Assembly (NCBI GenBank): GCA_000720805.1
Contig: JODI01000039.1
Span: 19,590 to 83,589 of the forward strand
Reading direction: 5' to 3'
Length of the DNA stretch: 64,000 bases
From: Streptomyces violaceoruber
GTDB lineage: Bacteria; Actinomycetota; Actinomycetes; Streptomycetales; Streptomycetaceae
Position 1 is the stretch's first letter; each line of letters begins with the position of its first letter. This document shows, piece by piece, positions 1 through 8,952 of this stretch. The notes beneath the pieces are model-generated. The model ran no database searches. It worked only from the letters and a program-made list of their open reading frames with translations, and had not been told where the DNA came from. The position numbers were made by a program, and so were the translations under genes.

Positions 1-1
1 G

Positions 2-622
2 GCCGGCTTCACCACGGCGCAGGTGTCCAACGACGTGAACGCGTTGCGTCCGCCGGTCGAGAACCTGCTGCTCGCCGATCTCCCCGAGGACGACGCCGAC
101 CGGGTCCGGGAGGCCACGACGGCGCTCACCGTGCTGATGGGCACCCTGCGGCTGGTCGTGCTGGAGACCGCGCTCAGCGAGGGGCAGGCCCTGATCGAAC
201 GGCAGCGGCTGCAGCTGATGGAAGTGGCCACACCGGTCATCAAGCTGTGGGACGGCATCGTGGCGGTGCCGCTGATCGGGACGCTCGACAGCGCCCGCAG
301 CGAGGTGGTCATGGAGACGCTGCTGGAGGCCGTCGTCGACCAGCACGCCCGGTTCGCGATCCTGGACATCACCGGTGTGCCGACGGTCGACTCGCTGGTG
401 GCCCAGCATCTGATGAAGACCGTCGCCGCGACCCGGCTGATGGGCGCCGAGTGCGTCGTCTCCGGGATCCGTCCGGCCATCGCGCAGACCATCGTGCACC
501 TGGGCCTGGACCTGGGCACGGTGATCACCCGGTCCAGCCTGGCCGACGCCCTCGCCTACGCCCTGCACCAGTTGGGCGCCGGCATCATCAACGCGACGCC
601 CGGCGGTGCGGGTTCACGGTGA
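2..622 (+). CDS. rsbR: RsbR-like stressosome STAS protein (5' truncated by window edge)
   Basis: The reading frame is open from the first bases (Ala-Gly-Phe-Thr-Thr precedes the first GTG at 23), so the true start lies upstream and this is a C-terminal fragment of about 206 residues. The last ~100 residues form a STAS domain with DITGVPTVDSL and the VVSGIRPAIAQT segment characteristic of RsbR. In Bacillus RsbR the Thr residues in these two segments are phosphorylated by RsbT; here the first Thr is kept and the second is Ser. The stop overlaps the next start (GTGA). By family knowledge it would form the stressosome scaffold with the RsbS and RsbT homologues that follow. The sensor domain is mostly outside the window. 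Confidence 0.85.
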   Translation, partial: AGFTTAQVSNDVNALRPPVENLLLADLPEDDADRVREATTALTVLMGTLRLVVLETALSEGQALIERQRLQLMEVATPVIKLWDGIVAVPLIGTLDSARSEVVMETLLEAVVDQHARFAILDITGVPTVDSLVAQHLMKTVAATRLMGAECVVSGIRPAIAQTIVHLGLDLGTVITRSSLADALAYALHQLGAGIINATPGGAGSR

Positions 623-1038
623 GCCACGACTTCTCCCGCCCCGTCACGGGGCATGTGCCGGTCCTGCGGCTCGGTGACGTCCTCCTGGTCACGCTCCAGG
701 GGGATCTGTACGACAGCACGGCACAGCAGCTGCAGCAGGACATCGGTGAGACCATCGCCAGCACCGGGGTGACCGGTGTGGTGATCGACATCTCCGGCAT
801 CGAGATCGTCGACTCCTTCCTCGGCCGGGTGCTGGCCGAGATCGCCGCGAGCTCCCGGCTGCTGGCCGCGCGGACCGTGGTGGCCGGCATGCGGCCGGCG
901 GTCGCGATCACGCTGGTGGAGCTCGGCCTGACCCTGCCGGGGCTGCGCACCGCGCTCACCACCGAGGCGGCGATGGACCTCCTCGCGGGACTGGATCCGG
1001 ACACCCGCTCCGGCGGCCGGCGCCGGGAGACCCGGTGA
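619..1038 (+). CDS. rsbS: RsbS-like stressosome STAS antagonist
   Basis: This 139-residue single-domain STAS protein starts at a GTG overlapping the previous stop. The segment VVIDISGIEIVDSF places a serine at residue 59, the same number as the RsbT-phosphorylated Ser59 of Bacillus RsbS. The later VVAGMRPAVAITL segment has Ala89 where family members usually carry a second phosphorylatable Thr. The expected role is to hold the RsbT kinase in the stressosome until phosphorylated. The C-terminal ~15 residues are Arg-rich and extend past the usual STAS end. Position between rsbR and rsbT homologues matches the canonical order. Confidence 0.88.
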   Translation: MSHDFSRPVTGHVPVLRLGDVLLVTLQGDLYDSTAQQLQQDIGETIASTGVTGVVIDISGIEIVDSFLGRVLAEIAASSRLLAARTVVAGMRPAVAITLVELGLTLPGLRTALTTEAAMDLLAGLDPDTRSGGRRRETR

Positions 1039-1475
1039 TGCAGACAGCCGCGGGCGTCGAGGCCTGCCTGCCGATCCGTTCGGACATGGATCTGGTGTGG
1101 GTGCGGCAGCATGTGCGACAGGCGGCCGGTTTACTGGGATTCGGTCTGGTGGAACAGACCAAGCTGGTCACCGCGGCCAGCGAACTGGCCCGCAACACCC
1201 TCGTGCACGGCGGCGGCGGCCAGATGGAGACGGTGCCGGTGACCAGCGGGCGGGCCCGCGGACTGCGGCTGACCTTCTCCGACGAGGGACCGGGCATCCC
1301 GGACGTGGACCGGGCGCTGAGCGACGGCTACACCTCCGGCGACGGCCTGGGGATGGGGCTGGGCGGCGCGCGCCGTCTGGTGCACGAGTTCGCCGTCGAC
1401 AGCACCCCGGGCGTCGGCACCAAGGTCACGGTGGTCTCCTGGGCCATGGTGCCGCGGCCGCGCGAGGAGGTCTGA
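1038..1475 (+). CDS. rsbT: RsbT-like switch kinase (HATPase_c family)
   Basis: This 145-residue protein is a lone GHKL ATPase. The N box is ELARNTLVHGGGG, and the later DEGPGIPDV and GMGLGGARRL segments form the ATP lid. ATG 1038 shares its A with the previous TGA and sits 8 bases after GGGAG; GTG 1035 is an alternative start. In the Bacillus system RsbT phosphorylates RsbS and RsbR and then leaves to activate an RsbU phosphatase; the SpoIIE-type phosphatase encoded at 2515 is the likely partner here. It overlaps the next gene by one base, so translation is probably coupled. Confidence 0.88.
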   Translation: MQTAAGVEACLPIRSDMDLVWVRQHVRQAAGLLGFGLVEQTKLVTAASELARNTLVHGGGGQMETVPVTSGRARGLRLTFSDEGPGIPDVDRALSDGYTSGDGLGMGLGGARRLVHEFAVDSTPGVGTKVTVVSWAMVPRPREEV

Positions 1476-2518
1476 TGCCCCGCGTGTGGGACGTCCCCGT
1501 GCACGACTCGACCCGGGTGCGTGACGCCAGGGTCGCCGCGGAGGAAGCGGCCACCCTGGCGGGCCTCGACGAGCCGCGTACGGCGGCGGCCGCGCTGGTG
1601 GTGACCGAGCTGGCGACGAACCTGCTCAAGCACGCCGGGGGCGGCCAGGTGCTCGTCGACATCGTGGCCCCGCCCCGCGCCGACGGCGGTGCCCACCTGG
1701 TGCAGATCGCCGCCATCGACCACGGGCCGGGCATCGCCGACATCCGGGCCGCGCTGCGCGACGGTTACTCCACGGCGCGTTCCCTGGGCGCCGGTCTGGG
1801 CACCTGCCGCCGTATAGCGGACGACTTCGACCTGTACAGCGTGCCGGGCCGGGGCACGGTGGTGCTGGCCCGGGTCGGTGTCCGCCCGAAGGAAGCGGTA
1901 CCGGCCGCCGCCGTGCGGGTCGGCGGGGTGAACGTCCCGTTCGCCGGGGCGCAGTACTCGGGCGACGCCTGGGCGTGGGCCCGGTCGGGCGACCGGCTGA
2001 CCCTGATGATGGCCGACGGGCTGGGACACGGTCCCGAGGCGGCCCGCGCGTCGACGGCCGCGTCCGAGGCCCTGCACCGCTCGGCCCACCTCCCCCCGTC
2101 CCAGGCGCTGGTCCAGCTGGACTCGGCGCTGCGCGGCACCAGGGGGGCGGCCATTGCGGTGGCCCAGGTCGAGGCCGGCGCGGGCGTGCTGCGGTTCGCC
2201 GGGGTCGGCAACATAGGGGCACGGCTGCGGGAGGGCGACACCTGGCGTTCCCTGCTGTCACGACCGGGGATCGTGGGCGTCCACAAGCACGCCACGCTGC
2301 GCGAGGACCGTACGCGCTGGGCGGCCGACCGGATGCTGATCCTGCACAGTGACGGCCTGCCCAGTCGCTGGATTCCGTCGTCCGACCCGCGGCTGCTGGA
2401 GGCCGATCCGGCCGTGGTGGCCGCCGTGACGGTCCGCGACGCGAGCAGTTCCGCCCGCCCGGTGCGGGACGACACCTCCGTGGCGGTGCTGGCGCCGACC
2501 CCACCGGAGGCTCCATGA
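1475..2518 (+). CDS. HATPase / RsbX-like PP2C phosphatase fusion
   Basis: This 347-residue protein carries two domains. Residues ~1-135 are a second GHKL ATPase with ELATNLLKHAGGGQ, DHGPGIADI and GAGLGTCRRIADDF. Residues ~145-345 are a short SpoIIE/RsbX-like PP2C domain with GAQYSGDAWA and the metal-binding ADGLGHG motif. RsbX in Bacillus dephosphorylates RsbS and RsbR to reset the stressosome, so kinase and feedback phosphatase may be combined in one chain; that is inference. It uses the TGATG overlap as its start and ends in an ATGA overlap with the next gene, preceded by GGAGG. Confidence 0.82.
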   Translation: MPRVWDVPVHDSTRVRDARVAAEEAATLAGLDEPRTAAAALVVTELATNLLKHAGGGQVLVDIVAPPRADGGAHLVQIAAIDHGPGIADIRAALRDGYSTARSLGAGLGTCRRIADDFDLYSVPGRGTVVLARVGVRPKEAVPAAAVRVGGVNVPFAGAQYSGDAWAWARSGDRLTLMMADGLGHGPEAARASTAASEALHRSAHLPPSQALVQLDSALRGTRGAAIAVAQVEAGAGVLRFAGVGNIGARLREGDTWRSLLSRPGIVGVHKHATLREDRTRWAADRMLILHSDGLPSRWIPSSDPRLLEADPAVVAAVTVRDASSSARPVRDDTSVAVLAPTPPEAP

Positions 2519-4230
2519 CACGCAGCCTGCCGATCACCACCGTCGTCGACGCGGCCCGGGCCCGGATCGCCACCGCCCGGCTGGCCGCCGCCCACGGTGT
2601 GCCGGCCCTCGAACGCACCCGTCTGACCTCCGCGCTCAGCGCGCACCTGCGGCAGTGTCTGACGAAGGGCGGCACATGGCGGCTCACTCTGGCGACCACG
2701 GCCGCGCCCGCCGACGAGGGGCTGCTGCACGTGGAGGTGACGCCCGCGCGGGATGCGGGCCTCGCCGCCGCGCAGACGCCGTGGCGGACGACGGTCCGCT
2801 GCCCCGAGGCCGCCGACCCGGCCGGTGCCGCCGCGGTCGCCGACGACCGGGTGGTCCTGGCGGAGGCCCTGCTGAGTGCCGACGAAGACACCGCGCTGGT
2901 GTTGGAGAAACTCGGCGAGCAGGAGGATCTGGTCACCTTCCACCGGGAGGAACTGCACCAGACCAACCAGGGCGTGCTGGCGCTGCACGCCGAACTGGAC
3001 GCGGCCGGGCGGGCGCAGCGCGAGGCCTTCGCCGCCGAGCGCACGGCGCGCACCGAGGCGGAGAGCGCCCGGCGCCGGCTGACGTTCCTGGCGGATGCCA
3101 GCGCGGTGCTCACGGCATCGCTGAACCATCACGAGATCGTGCGCCGGCTGCCCGACCTGCTGGTGCCCGAATACGCCCGCAGCGTCGACGTGTGGCTGTT
3201 CGACGACGAGGACCGGCACCGGCCCGCCCCGCATCCGGCGGCCGCCGTGCTCGCCGCCCGCACCGGACGCCCGCAGTACGCCGCCGACCATCCGGGCGGC
3301 CTGCCCGGCGTCGACGACCAGCCGCCCTCGGCGCTGGATCCCGCCCGGCCCCTGCTGTGCATCCCGCTGCCGACGCGGCGTGCCCCGCTGGGCGTACTCA
3401 CGCTGTCCCCGCCCGGTGGCCGCTGGGACCCCGACGACGCCGTGATGCTGATCGAGCTCACCAGACGCGCCAGCATCGCCATCGACAACGCCCGCCGCTT
3501 CGAGCACAACCGCGACATCGCCGAGACCCTGCAGCGGGCCCTGCTCACGGATCTGCCCACCACACCGGGGCTCAGCCTGGCCGCCCGCTATCTTCCGGCC
3601 ACGCACGGGCTGAACATCGGCGGCGACTGGTACGACGCCTTCCGGCAGCCCGACGGCAGCCTGATCACCGTCATCGGCGACGTCACCGGGCACGGTCTGC
3701 ACGCGGCCGTGATGATGAGCCAGCTGCGCACCGCGCTGCGCGCCTACGCCGTCGACGGCGGCAGTCCGGGCCAGCTGCTGACCCGGCTCCACACGTTCCT
3801 GCACCATCTGCAGCCCGATCTGTACGCCACCGCGGTCATCGCGCGGTTCCGGCCCGGCGACCCCACCCTGACCTGGGCGGCGGCGGGCCATCCCCCGCCG
3901 GTGCTGCGTACCCCCGACGGAAACGTGCACACCCTCGACGCCAAACCCGGCGCGATGCTCGGCATCCCGCTGCGGCAGGAGATCGCCGACCACACCGCGC
4001 CGCTGGCGCCCGGCTCCACGCTGGCGCTGTACACGGACGGCCTGGTGGAGCGGCGCGCTCAGGGCATAGACCCCGGCATCGAGCGCCTGGCGGACGCGCT
4101 CGGGGCGTTCGGCTCGGCCGAGCTGGACGCCGATCTGGAGGGTGCGGCGGACGGGATCCTCACTCCGCTGCTGAGCGACTCCGAACGCGACGACGACGTG
4201 TGTCTGCTCCTGTGTCACCTGCGTGCCTGA
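2515..4230 (+). CDS. GAF / SpoIIE-family PP2C protein phosphatase (RsbU/RsbP-like)
   Basis: This 571-residue protein begins at an ATG overlapping the previous stop, with GGAGG seven bases upstream. Residues ~125-195 are charged and probably coiled coil, ~200-330 fit a GAF-type sensor, and ~345-570 are a SpoIIE phosphatase with IGGDWYDAF, GDVTGHG, LYTDGLVERR and a terminal DDDVCLL metal site. These keep the acidic residues of active PP2C enzymes. It is the likely output of the switch: it would dephosphorylate an RsbV-type anti-anti-sigma factor and so free a SigB-family sigma factor. No RsbV gene is visible in this window, so the substrate lies elsewhere. Confidence 0.88.
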   Translation: MTRSLPITTVVDAARARIATARLAAAHGVPALERTRLTSALSAHLRQCLTKGGTWRLTLATTAAPADEGLLHVEVTPARDAGLAAAQTPWRTTVRCPEAADPAGAAAVADDRVVLAEALLSADEDTALVLEKLGEQEDLVTFHREELHQTNQGVLALHAELDAAGRAQREAFAAERTARTEAESARRRLTFLADASAVLTASLNHHEIVRRLPDLLVPEYARSVDVWLFDDEDRHRPAPHPAAAVLAARTGRPQYAADHPGGLPGVDDQPPSALDPARPLLCIPLPTRRAPLGVLTLSPPGGRWDPDDAVMLIELTRRASIAIDNARRFEHNRDIAETLQRALLTDLPTTPGLSLAARYLPATHGLNIGGDWYDAFRQPDGSLITVIGDVTGHGLHAAVMMSQLRTALRAYAVDGGSPGQLLTRLHTFLHHLQPDLYATAVIARFRPGDPTLTWAAAGHPPPVLRTPDGNVHTLDAKPGAMLGIPLRQEIADHTAPLAPGSTLALYTDGLVERRAQGIDPGIERLADALGAFGSAELDADLEGAADGILTPLLSDSERDDDVCLLLCHLRA

Positions 4231-4460
4231 GGTGCCTGAGGTGCCGTCTGCGCAATTCCCTCGCTTTCTTTCCGTTCTGCCCCGGTGCGCTTCGGCGGCC
4301 GGGCGGGCATGGTGGTGATCGACGCGTTCGTCTGCCTGCCGTGGCCCGCCGGTGAACGGCCGGCATCGCGATGGGACCGATGAGGTGCGAAGCGGCGATC
4401 CACGGGCAGGCGAATGGCGTTCGAGGCAGACCGCCTGGAGCCGCAGAAAGGGATGAACAC

Positions 4461-5828
4461 GTGACACGACCCAGGATCCTGGTGGTTGGCGCAGGCTTCG
4501 CCGGAGTGGAGTGCGTCCGCCGTCTGGAACGGAAACTCTCCCCGGACGAAGCCGACGTCACGCTGGTGACGCCGTTCGCCTACCAGCTCTATCTTCCGCT
4601 GCTGCCCCAGGTCGCCTCCGGCGTGCTGACGCCGCAGTCGATCGCCGTCTCGCTGCGCCGCAGCAAGAAGTACCGCACGCGGATCATTCCGGGTGGCGCG
4701 ATCGGCGTGGACCTCAAGGCGAAGGTCTGCGTCATCCGCACCATCACCGACCGGATCATCGACGAGCCGTACGACTACATCGTGCTGGCCCCCGGCAGCA
4801 TCACCCGCACCTTCGACATCCCCGGCCTCACCGACAACGCCTTCGGCATGAAGACCCTCGCCGAAGCCGCCTACATACGCGACCACGTCATCTCCCAGCT
4901 GGACCTGGCCGACGCCAGCCAGGACCCGGCGGAGCGTGCCTCCCGGCTGCAGTTCGTGGTGGTCGGCGGCGGCTACGCCGGTACCGAGACCGCGGCCTGC
5001 CTGCAGCGTCTCACCCACGCCGCGGTCAAGCGCTACCCGCGTCTGGATCCGGGCCTGATCAAGTGGCACCTGATCGACATCGCCCCGAAGCTGATGCCGG
5101 AGCTGGGCGACAAACTCGGCCGCAGCGCCCAGGAGATCCTGCGCAAGCGGGGCATCGAGGTCTCGCTCGGCGTCTCCATCGACAAGGCCGGCCCCGAGGA
5201 GGTCACCTTCACCGACGGCCGGGTGGTCCCCACCCGCACCCTGATCTGGACCGCCGGTGTCGTCGCCAGTCCTCTCATCGCCACGCTCGGCGCGGAGACG
5301 GTGCGCGGTCGGCTCGCGGTGACCGCCGACATGAACCTGCCCGGCCAGGACGGGGTGTTCGCGCTCGGTGACGCCGCCGCGGTGCCCGACGAGGCCAAGG
5401 GCGAGGACGGCGCGGTGTGCCCGCCGACCGCGCAGCACGCGATGCGGCAGGGCAAGCACGTCGCCGACAACGTCATCGCGACGCTGCGTGGCCAGGCGAC
5501 CAAGCCGTACGTCCACAAGGACCTCGGCCTCGTCGTCGACCTCGGCGGCAAGGACGCCGTCTCCAAGCCGCTCGGTATCGAACTGCGCGGTGTGCCCGCG
5601 CAGGCCGTCGCCCGCGGCTACCACTGGCAGGCGCTGCGCACCGGTGTCGCCAAGACCCGGGTGATGACGAACTGGGTGCTCAACGCGCTCGCCGGCGACG
5701 ATTTCGTCCGTACCGGCTTCCAGGCCCGCAAGCCCGCCAAGCTGAAGGACTTCGAGTACACGGACTCGTATCTGACGCCCGAGCAGGTGCGGGCCCACGT
5801 CGACGGCACCGAGCGCCAGGAGCAGTGA
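4461..5828 (+). CDS. ndh: Type II NADH dehydrogenase (NDH-2), FAD-dependent
   Basis: This 455-residue flavoprotein has an N-terminal FAD Rossmann motif (VVGAGFAGVEC), a second NAD(P)-binding motif (VVVGGGYAGTETAACL) and the C-terminal ALGDAAAVPD signature, the layout of single-subunit NDH-2 enzymes. It should oxidise NADH and reduce quinone at the membrane without proton pumping. An upstream in-frame ATG exists at 4371, but the intervening residues are not conserved-looking and the Rossmann fold begins just after GTG 4461, which follows a GAAAGGGA ribosome site. It stands alone between the switch cluster and the DUF4287 gene. Confidence 0.88.
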   Translation: MTRPRILVVGAGFAGVECVRRLERKLSPDEADVTLVTPFAYQLYLPLLPQVASGVLTPQSIAVSLRRSKKYRTRIIPGGAIGVDLKAKVCVIRTITDRIIDEPYDYIVLAPGSITRTFDIPGLTDNAFGMKTLAEAAYIRDHVISQLDLADASQDPAERASRLQFVVVGGGYAGTETAACLQRLTHAAVKRYPRLDPGLIKWHLIDIAPKLMPELGDKLGRSAQEILRKRGIEVSLGVSIDKAGPEEVTFTDGRVVPTRTLIWTAGVVASPLIATLGAETVRGRLAVTADMNLPGQDGVFALGDAAAVPDEAKGEDGAVCPPTAQHAMRQGKHVADNVIATLRGQATKPYVHKDLGLVVDLGGKDAVSKPLGIELRGVPAQAVARGYHWQALRTGVAKTRVMTNWVLNALAGDDFVRTGFQARKPAKLKDFEYTDSYLTPEQVRAHVDGTERQEQ

Positions 5829-5841
5829 CGCTCCCGCCCGC

Positions 5842-5891
5842 GTGACGCAGGTCACTCCTTACCGCCGATCGGTTTGCGTGGGGTCGGCGGT
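5842..5891 (+). terminator. Inverted repeats downstream of ndh
   Basis: Two small inverted repeats lie in the 105-base gap. GTGAC/GTCAC encloses four bases (5842-5855), and ACCGCCGA (5861-5868) pairs with TCGGCGGT (5884-5891) around 15 bases. No T-run follows. They could weakly terminate ndh or form a leader for the DUF4287 gene. Confidence 0.3.
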
Positions 5892-5933
5892 CCAAGGAGG
5901 GACGGCACAGCGCCACGACGAGAGGACACCGCC

Positions 5934-6146
5934 ATGACCGCGACCGCGAAGGGCCCCGCGAGCTACTTCCCCTCCATCGAGAAGAAGTACGGCCGCCCGA
6001 TCGCCGAGTGGCAGGAGCTCATCCGTTCCTCGCCGCTGACCCGGCACATGGAGCTGGTGACCTGGCTGAAGACCGAGCACGGTCTGGGACACGGCCACGC
6101 CAACGCGCTGGTGGCGTACACCCTCGCGGAGGCCGGGGACAGGTGA
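5934..6146 (+). CDS. DUF4287 domain protein
   Basis: This 70-residue protein matches the small DUF4287 family by its SYFPSIEKKYGRPIAEW start and the GLGHGHANALVAYTL end. ATG 5934 is used; the earlier in-frame ATG at 5874 adds Arg-rich residues with no family resemblance. The biochemical role of the family is not established. It lies 105 bases after ndh and 62 bases before the FUSC gene on the same strand. Confidence 0.8.
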   Translation: MTATAKGPASYFPSIEKKYGRPIAEWQELIRSSPLTRHMELVTWLKTEHGLGHGHANALVAYTLAEAGDR

Positions 6147-6154
6147 TCCGCCCT

Positions 6155-6184
6155 GTCATGACATGCTGAGCGGAGATCATGACG
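6155..6184 (+). promoter_or_regulatory. Palindrome and TCATGAC repeats before the FUSC gene
   Basis: TGTCATGACA (6155-6164) is a perfect 10-bp palindrome, and TCATGAC recurs at 6178-6184, about two helical turns on. They lie 25-55 bases before the FUSC start and may be a regulator site. No regulator is assigned. Confidence 0.3.
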
Positions 6185-6208
6185 TGACACGGGAGTGAGT
6201 CAGGCGGC

Positions 6209-8458
6209 GTGAAGGCAGCGGGACGGTCGGTCCGGGCACGACTGCGGGACGGCGTCGCGGCGTCCGACCCCGGGCTGCTGCGGCTGACCGCGGGACTCAG
6301 AACGGTCGGCGCCATCGCGCTCACCCTGGCCGTGCTCGGCCTCTTCGGCGCCGGCATCACGTATCTGGTGGCCGGGGCCATGGCGGCGATGGTCGGCACC
6401 TTCGCCATCCGTGAGAAACAGCGCGCCCAGCAGGCGGTGACCCTCGCGCTGGGCCTGCCGGTGGCGCTGGCGTCCGTGACGCTGGGCGCGGTGCTCAGTT
6501 CCCGCGTGGTGGGCGGTGACGTCTTCTTCGTCGCGCTCATCTTCTGCGCGGTCTACGGCCGCCGGTTCGGCGACCGCGGCACCGCGCTCGGCCTGATCGG
6601 CTTCCAGCTCTACTTCCTGTCCCTGTTCGTCGGCGCCACCGTCTCCGTGCTGCCCCAGCTGTACGGCGTCCTCGGCATCGCGTTCGCGAGCAGCGCCCTG
6701 GTGCGTTTCGTGCTGGTGCCCGAGACACCCGCCGGCATCCTGGAACGGCTGCGCGACGCCTTCCGGGCCCGGCTCGCCCAGCTGGTGTCCGCGCAGATCG
6801 ACCTGCTCGACGCCGGGCCGGACGAGGTGGAGAAGGCCCTGGCGGACCTGCGGGACGGCAACTCCCGGCTGCACGAGACCGCGATGATGATCCAGGGCCG
6901 GCTCGAGGACGGCACCGCCGACAAGGCCACGGCCCGCCTGCTGCAACGCCGTGTCGCGGACGCCGAGATCGCCGCCGAGCGGCTGGGCCTGCTGCTGCTG
7001 ACCGCGCGCAGCGCCGAACGGGCGGACACGCTCACCCTGCACCTGCCGGGCGCCTCCGTCCGAGTCGGTGCTCCCCCGCCCGCGCGGGACGAGGTGACCG
7101 CCACCCTGCGCCGCGATCTCGAGGCGGTGCGGACGCTGGTGCTGCGCCCCGTCTCCGACCACACCGGAACCGCGCTGGCCCTGGTGCGCAACCGGCTGCT
7201 CGGCTACCGCGACGAGGAGAACCTGCCGCCCGCCTCGGCCGCCGTCCAGGACGTGTTCCGGGGAATCGGCGAGACCGCGCGCGCGGTGCTGGGGCTGCGG
7301 ATCGCCCTCGGCGGGGCGCAGGACGACTCGGACGACTCCCCGGCGACCGCCCGCTCCCGCGAGGAGCTGGACGCCGAGGACGCGGCGATCGACTCCGGTG
7401 ACGACGAGGACCAGGCGGACGAGGCGGCCACCGGGCTGCGGCGGCCGACGACGCGGGCGGCCGTGCAGGTCGCCGTGGGGTCCTCGCTGGCCATCGTCGG
7501 CGGCGAGTTCCTCTCCAGTCAGCGCTGGTACTGGGCGGTGCTGACCTGCTGGATCGTCTTCCTCAACACGGCGTCCACGGGTGAGATCCTGGTCAAGGGC
7601 TACCGTCGGCTGGTGGGCACCGTGCTGGGTGTCGTGGCCGGTATCGTCCTGGCGGGTCTGGTCGGCCATCACACCTGGACGGCGTTCGCGCTGGTGCTGG
7701 TGCTGGTCTTCGCGATGTTCTACACCGCGCCCCTGTCGTACACGCTGATGTCGTTCTTCGTCACCGCCGCGCTGGGGCTGCTGTACACCCTGCTGCACAC
7801 CTACAGTTTCTCGGTGCTGGTGCTGCGGGTGGAGGAGACGGCGCTCGGCGCGGCCTGCGGGGTGGTGGCGGCGGCCCTCGTGCTGCCGGTGCACACCGAC
7901 CGTCGTACGAACGATCTGCTGGTGGCCGCGCTGGAACGGCTCGCGGAGGTCACGGAGTCGGCGGTGGACCAGCTCAGCGGCGGGCCCTCGGTCGATCTGC
8001 TCGACCAGGCGCGCGACCTCGACCAGGCGCTGGCCGACCTGAGGGCCGCCACCCAGCCGCTCACCTATCCGATCACCCCGTTGCGGGCCCGGCGGGACAC
8101 CGCCCGGTATGTCGTCGCGCTCCTGGAGACCTGCGCGTACCACGCGCGGTCGCTGGCGGCCACGGCCGAGTTGTTGCCCACGCATCCGTCGATCGCGGCG
8201 GACCCGAGGCTGCGCCGGGCCGGGGAGCGGATCGCGCACAACATCGAGGCGATCGCCGCACATGTCACCGACGAACAGGCCGCGGCCGGGATCGAGGCCG
8301 GGCCGAGCATCGCCTCGCTGCTGGAGCCGGACGCGCCGGACACACCGGGTTCCGGCAGGATCACCGACCGCGTGCTGCGGCATCTGCAGCGTCTGGACGA
8401 GACGGTGGCCGGGCTGGCCCGGCCGCTGGGCGTTCCCGTCGCCGGGCCCCGGCGGTGA
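6209..8458 (+). CDS. FUSC family membrane protein (putative aromatic acid exporter)
   Basis: This 749-residue integral membrane protein starts at GTG 6209. It has two clusters of hydrophobic segments (about residues 25-165 and 415-560) separated by a long charged cytoplasmic region, with an acidic stretch near residues 365-405. The second cluster (SLAIVGGEFLSSQRWYWAVL) is typical of FUSC/aromatic-acid exporter proteins. Family members are linked to export of aromatic acids and similar compounds; the substrate here is unknown. It converges with the gene ending at 8492, 33 bases away. Confidence 0.75.
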   Translation: MKAAGRSVRARLRDGVAASDPGLLRLTAGLRTVGAIALTLAVLGLFGAGITYLVAGAMAAMVGTFAIREKQRAQQAVTLALGLPVALASVTLGAVLSSRVVGGDVFFVALIFCAVYGRRFGDRGTALGLIGFQLYFLSLFVGATVSVLPQLYGVLGIAFASSALVRFVLVPETPAGILERLRDAFRARLAQLVSAQIDLLDAGPDEVEKALADLRDGNSRLHETAMMIQGRLEDGTADKATARLLQRRVADAEIAAERLGLLLLTARSAERADTLTLHLPGASVRVGAPPPARDEVTATLRRDLEAVRTLVLRPVSDHTGTALALVRNRLLGYRDEENLPPASAAVQDVFRGIGETARAVLGLRIALGGAQDDSDDSPATARSREELDAEDAAIDSGDDEDQADEAATGLRRPTTRAAVQVAVGSSLAIVGGEFLSSQRWYWAVLTCWIVFLNTASTGEILVKGYRRLVGTVLGVVAGIVLAGLVGHHTWTAFALVLVLVFAMFYTAPLSYTLMSFFVTAALGLLYTLLHTYSFSVLVLRVEETALGAACGVVAAALVLPVHTDRRTNDLLVAALERLAEVTESAVDQLSGGPSVDLLDQARDLDQALADLRAATQPLTYPITPLRARRDTARYVVALLETCAYHARSLAATAELLPTHPSIAADPRLRRAGERIAHNIEAIAAHVTDEQAAAGIEAGPSIASLLEPDAPDTPGSGRITDRVLRHLQRLDETVAGLARPLGVPVAGPRR

Positions 8459-8491
8459 TCAGGGTCGCGTCCCCGGGACACCCGAGGGCCC

Positions 8492-8923
8492 TCAGATGTC
8501 CGTGGGCAGGTTGCTCACCTCGGCGATGCCGCGCAGCTCGTCGTTGAGCTGCTGGCGTTCGCGGATGTAGTCGGCGATCTCGCCCAGGCGGACCGGGTCG
8601 GACGCGGTGGCCGCGTCGGTGACGACCCGGACCGGGCCGGTGTCGTCGATGTCCAGCTCGATCACCTCGTTGTCCAGCCGGCCGGTGACGGCGGTGGCGA
8701 TGACCAGGGCGGCCTCGTCCCGGATCTCCTGGGAGAGCTCGTCGGTATGGGATTCGTCGAGTGCGAAGTCGAGTGCGGGCAGGCGTTGTTCGTCGATGGC
8801 CCGAAGAACCGGTTCGACCACGCTGAGCAGCATCTCGAAGTCCTCGGTGTCCATACGGATGCGCAGCAGGCCGAGGTAGACGTCCACGGGCCGGCCGTCG
8901 GGCGGAAGCTCGGGTTCGTTCAT
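8492..8923 (-). CDS. Conserved hypothetical protein
   Basis: This 143-residue soluble, acidic protein has no family I recognise. The chain is rich in Asp/Glu and predicted mostly helical, with no signal peptide or membrane segment. Its ATG at 8923 lies 29 bases after the DUF1206 stop, so it is probably the last gene of the minus-strand group headed by the sigma-factor gene. Confidence 0.6.
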   Translation of the reverse strand: MNEPELPPDGRPVDVYLGLLRIRMDTEDFEMLLSVVEPVLRAIDEQRLPALDFALDESHTDELSQEIRDEAALVIATAVTGRLDNEVIELDIDDTGPVRVVTDAATASDPVRLGEIADYIRERQQLNDELRGIAEVSNLPTDI

Positions 8924-8952
8924 CCTGTGCGGGTTCCCCCGGCAGCGCCGGT

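Noticed and set aside
1097..1474. Upstream extension of the HATPase-PP2C frame
   Set aside because: It overlaps the rsbT homologue in another frame and is Arg/Gly-rich shadow sequence; the TGATG overlap at 1475 is the better start.
5871..5893. SigB-type promoter before DUF4287 (GGTTT near 5871)
   Set aside because: No GGGTAC-like hexamer lies 14-16 bases downstream.
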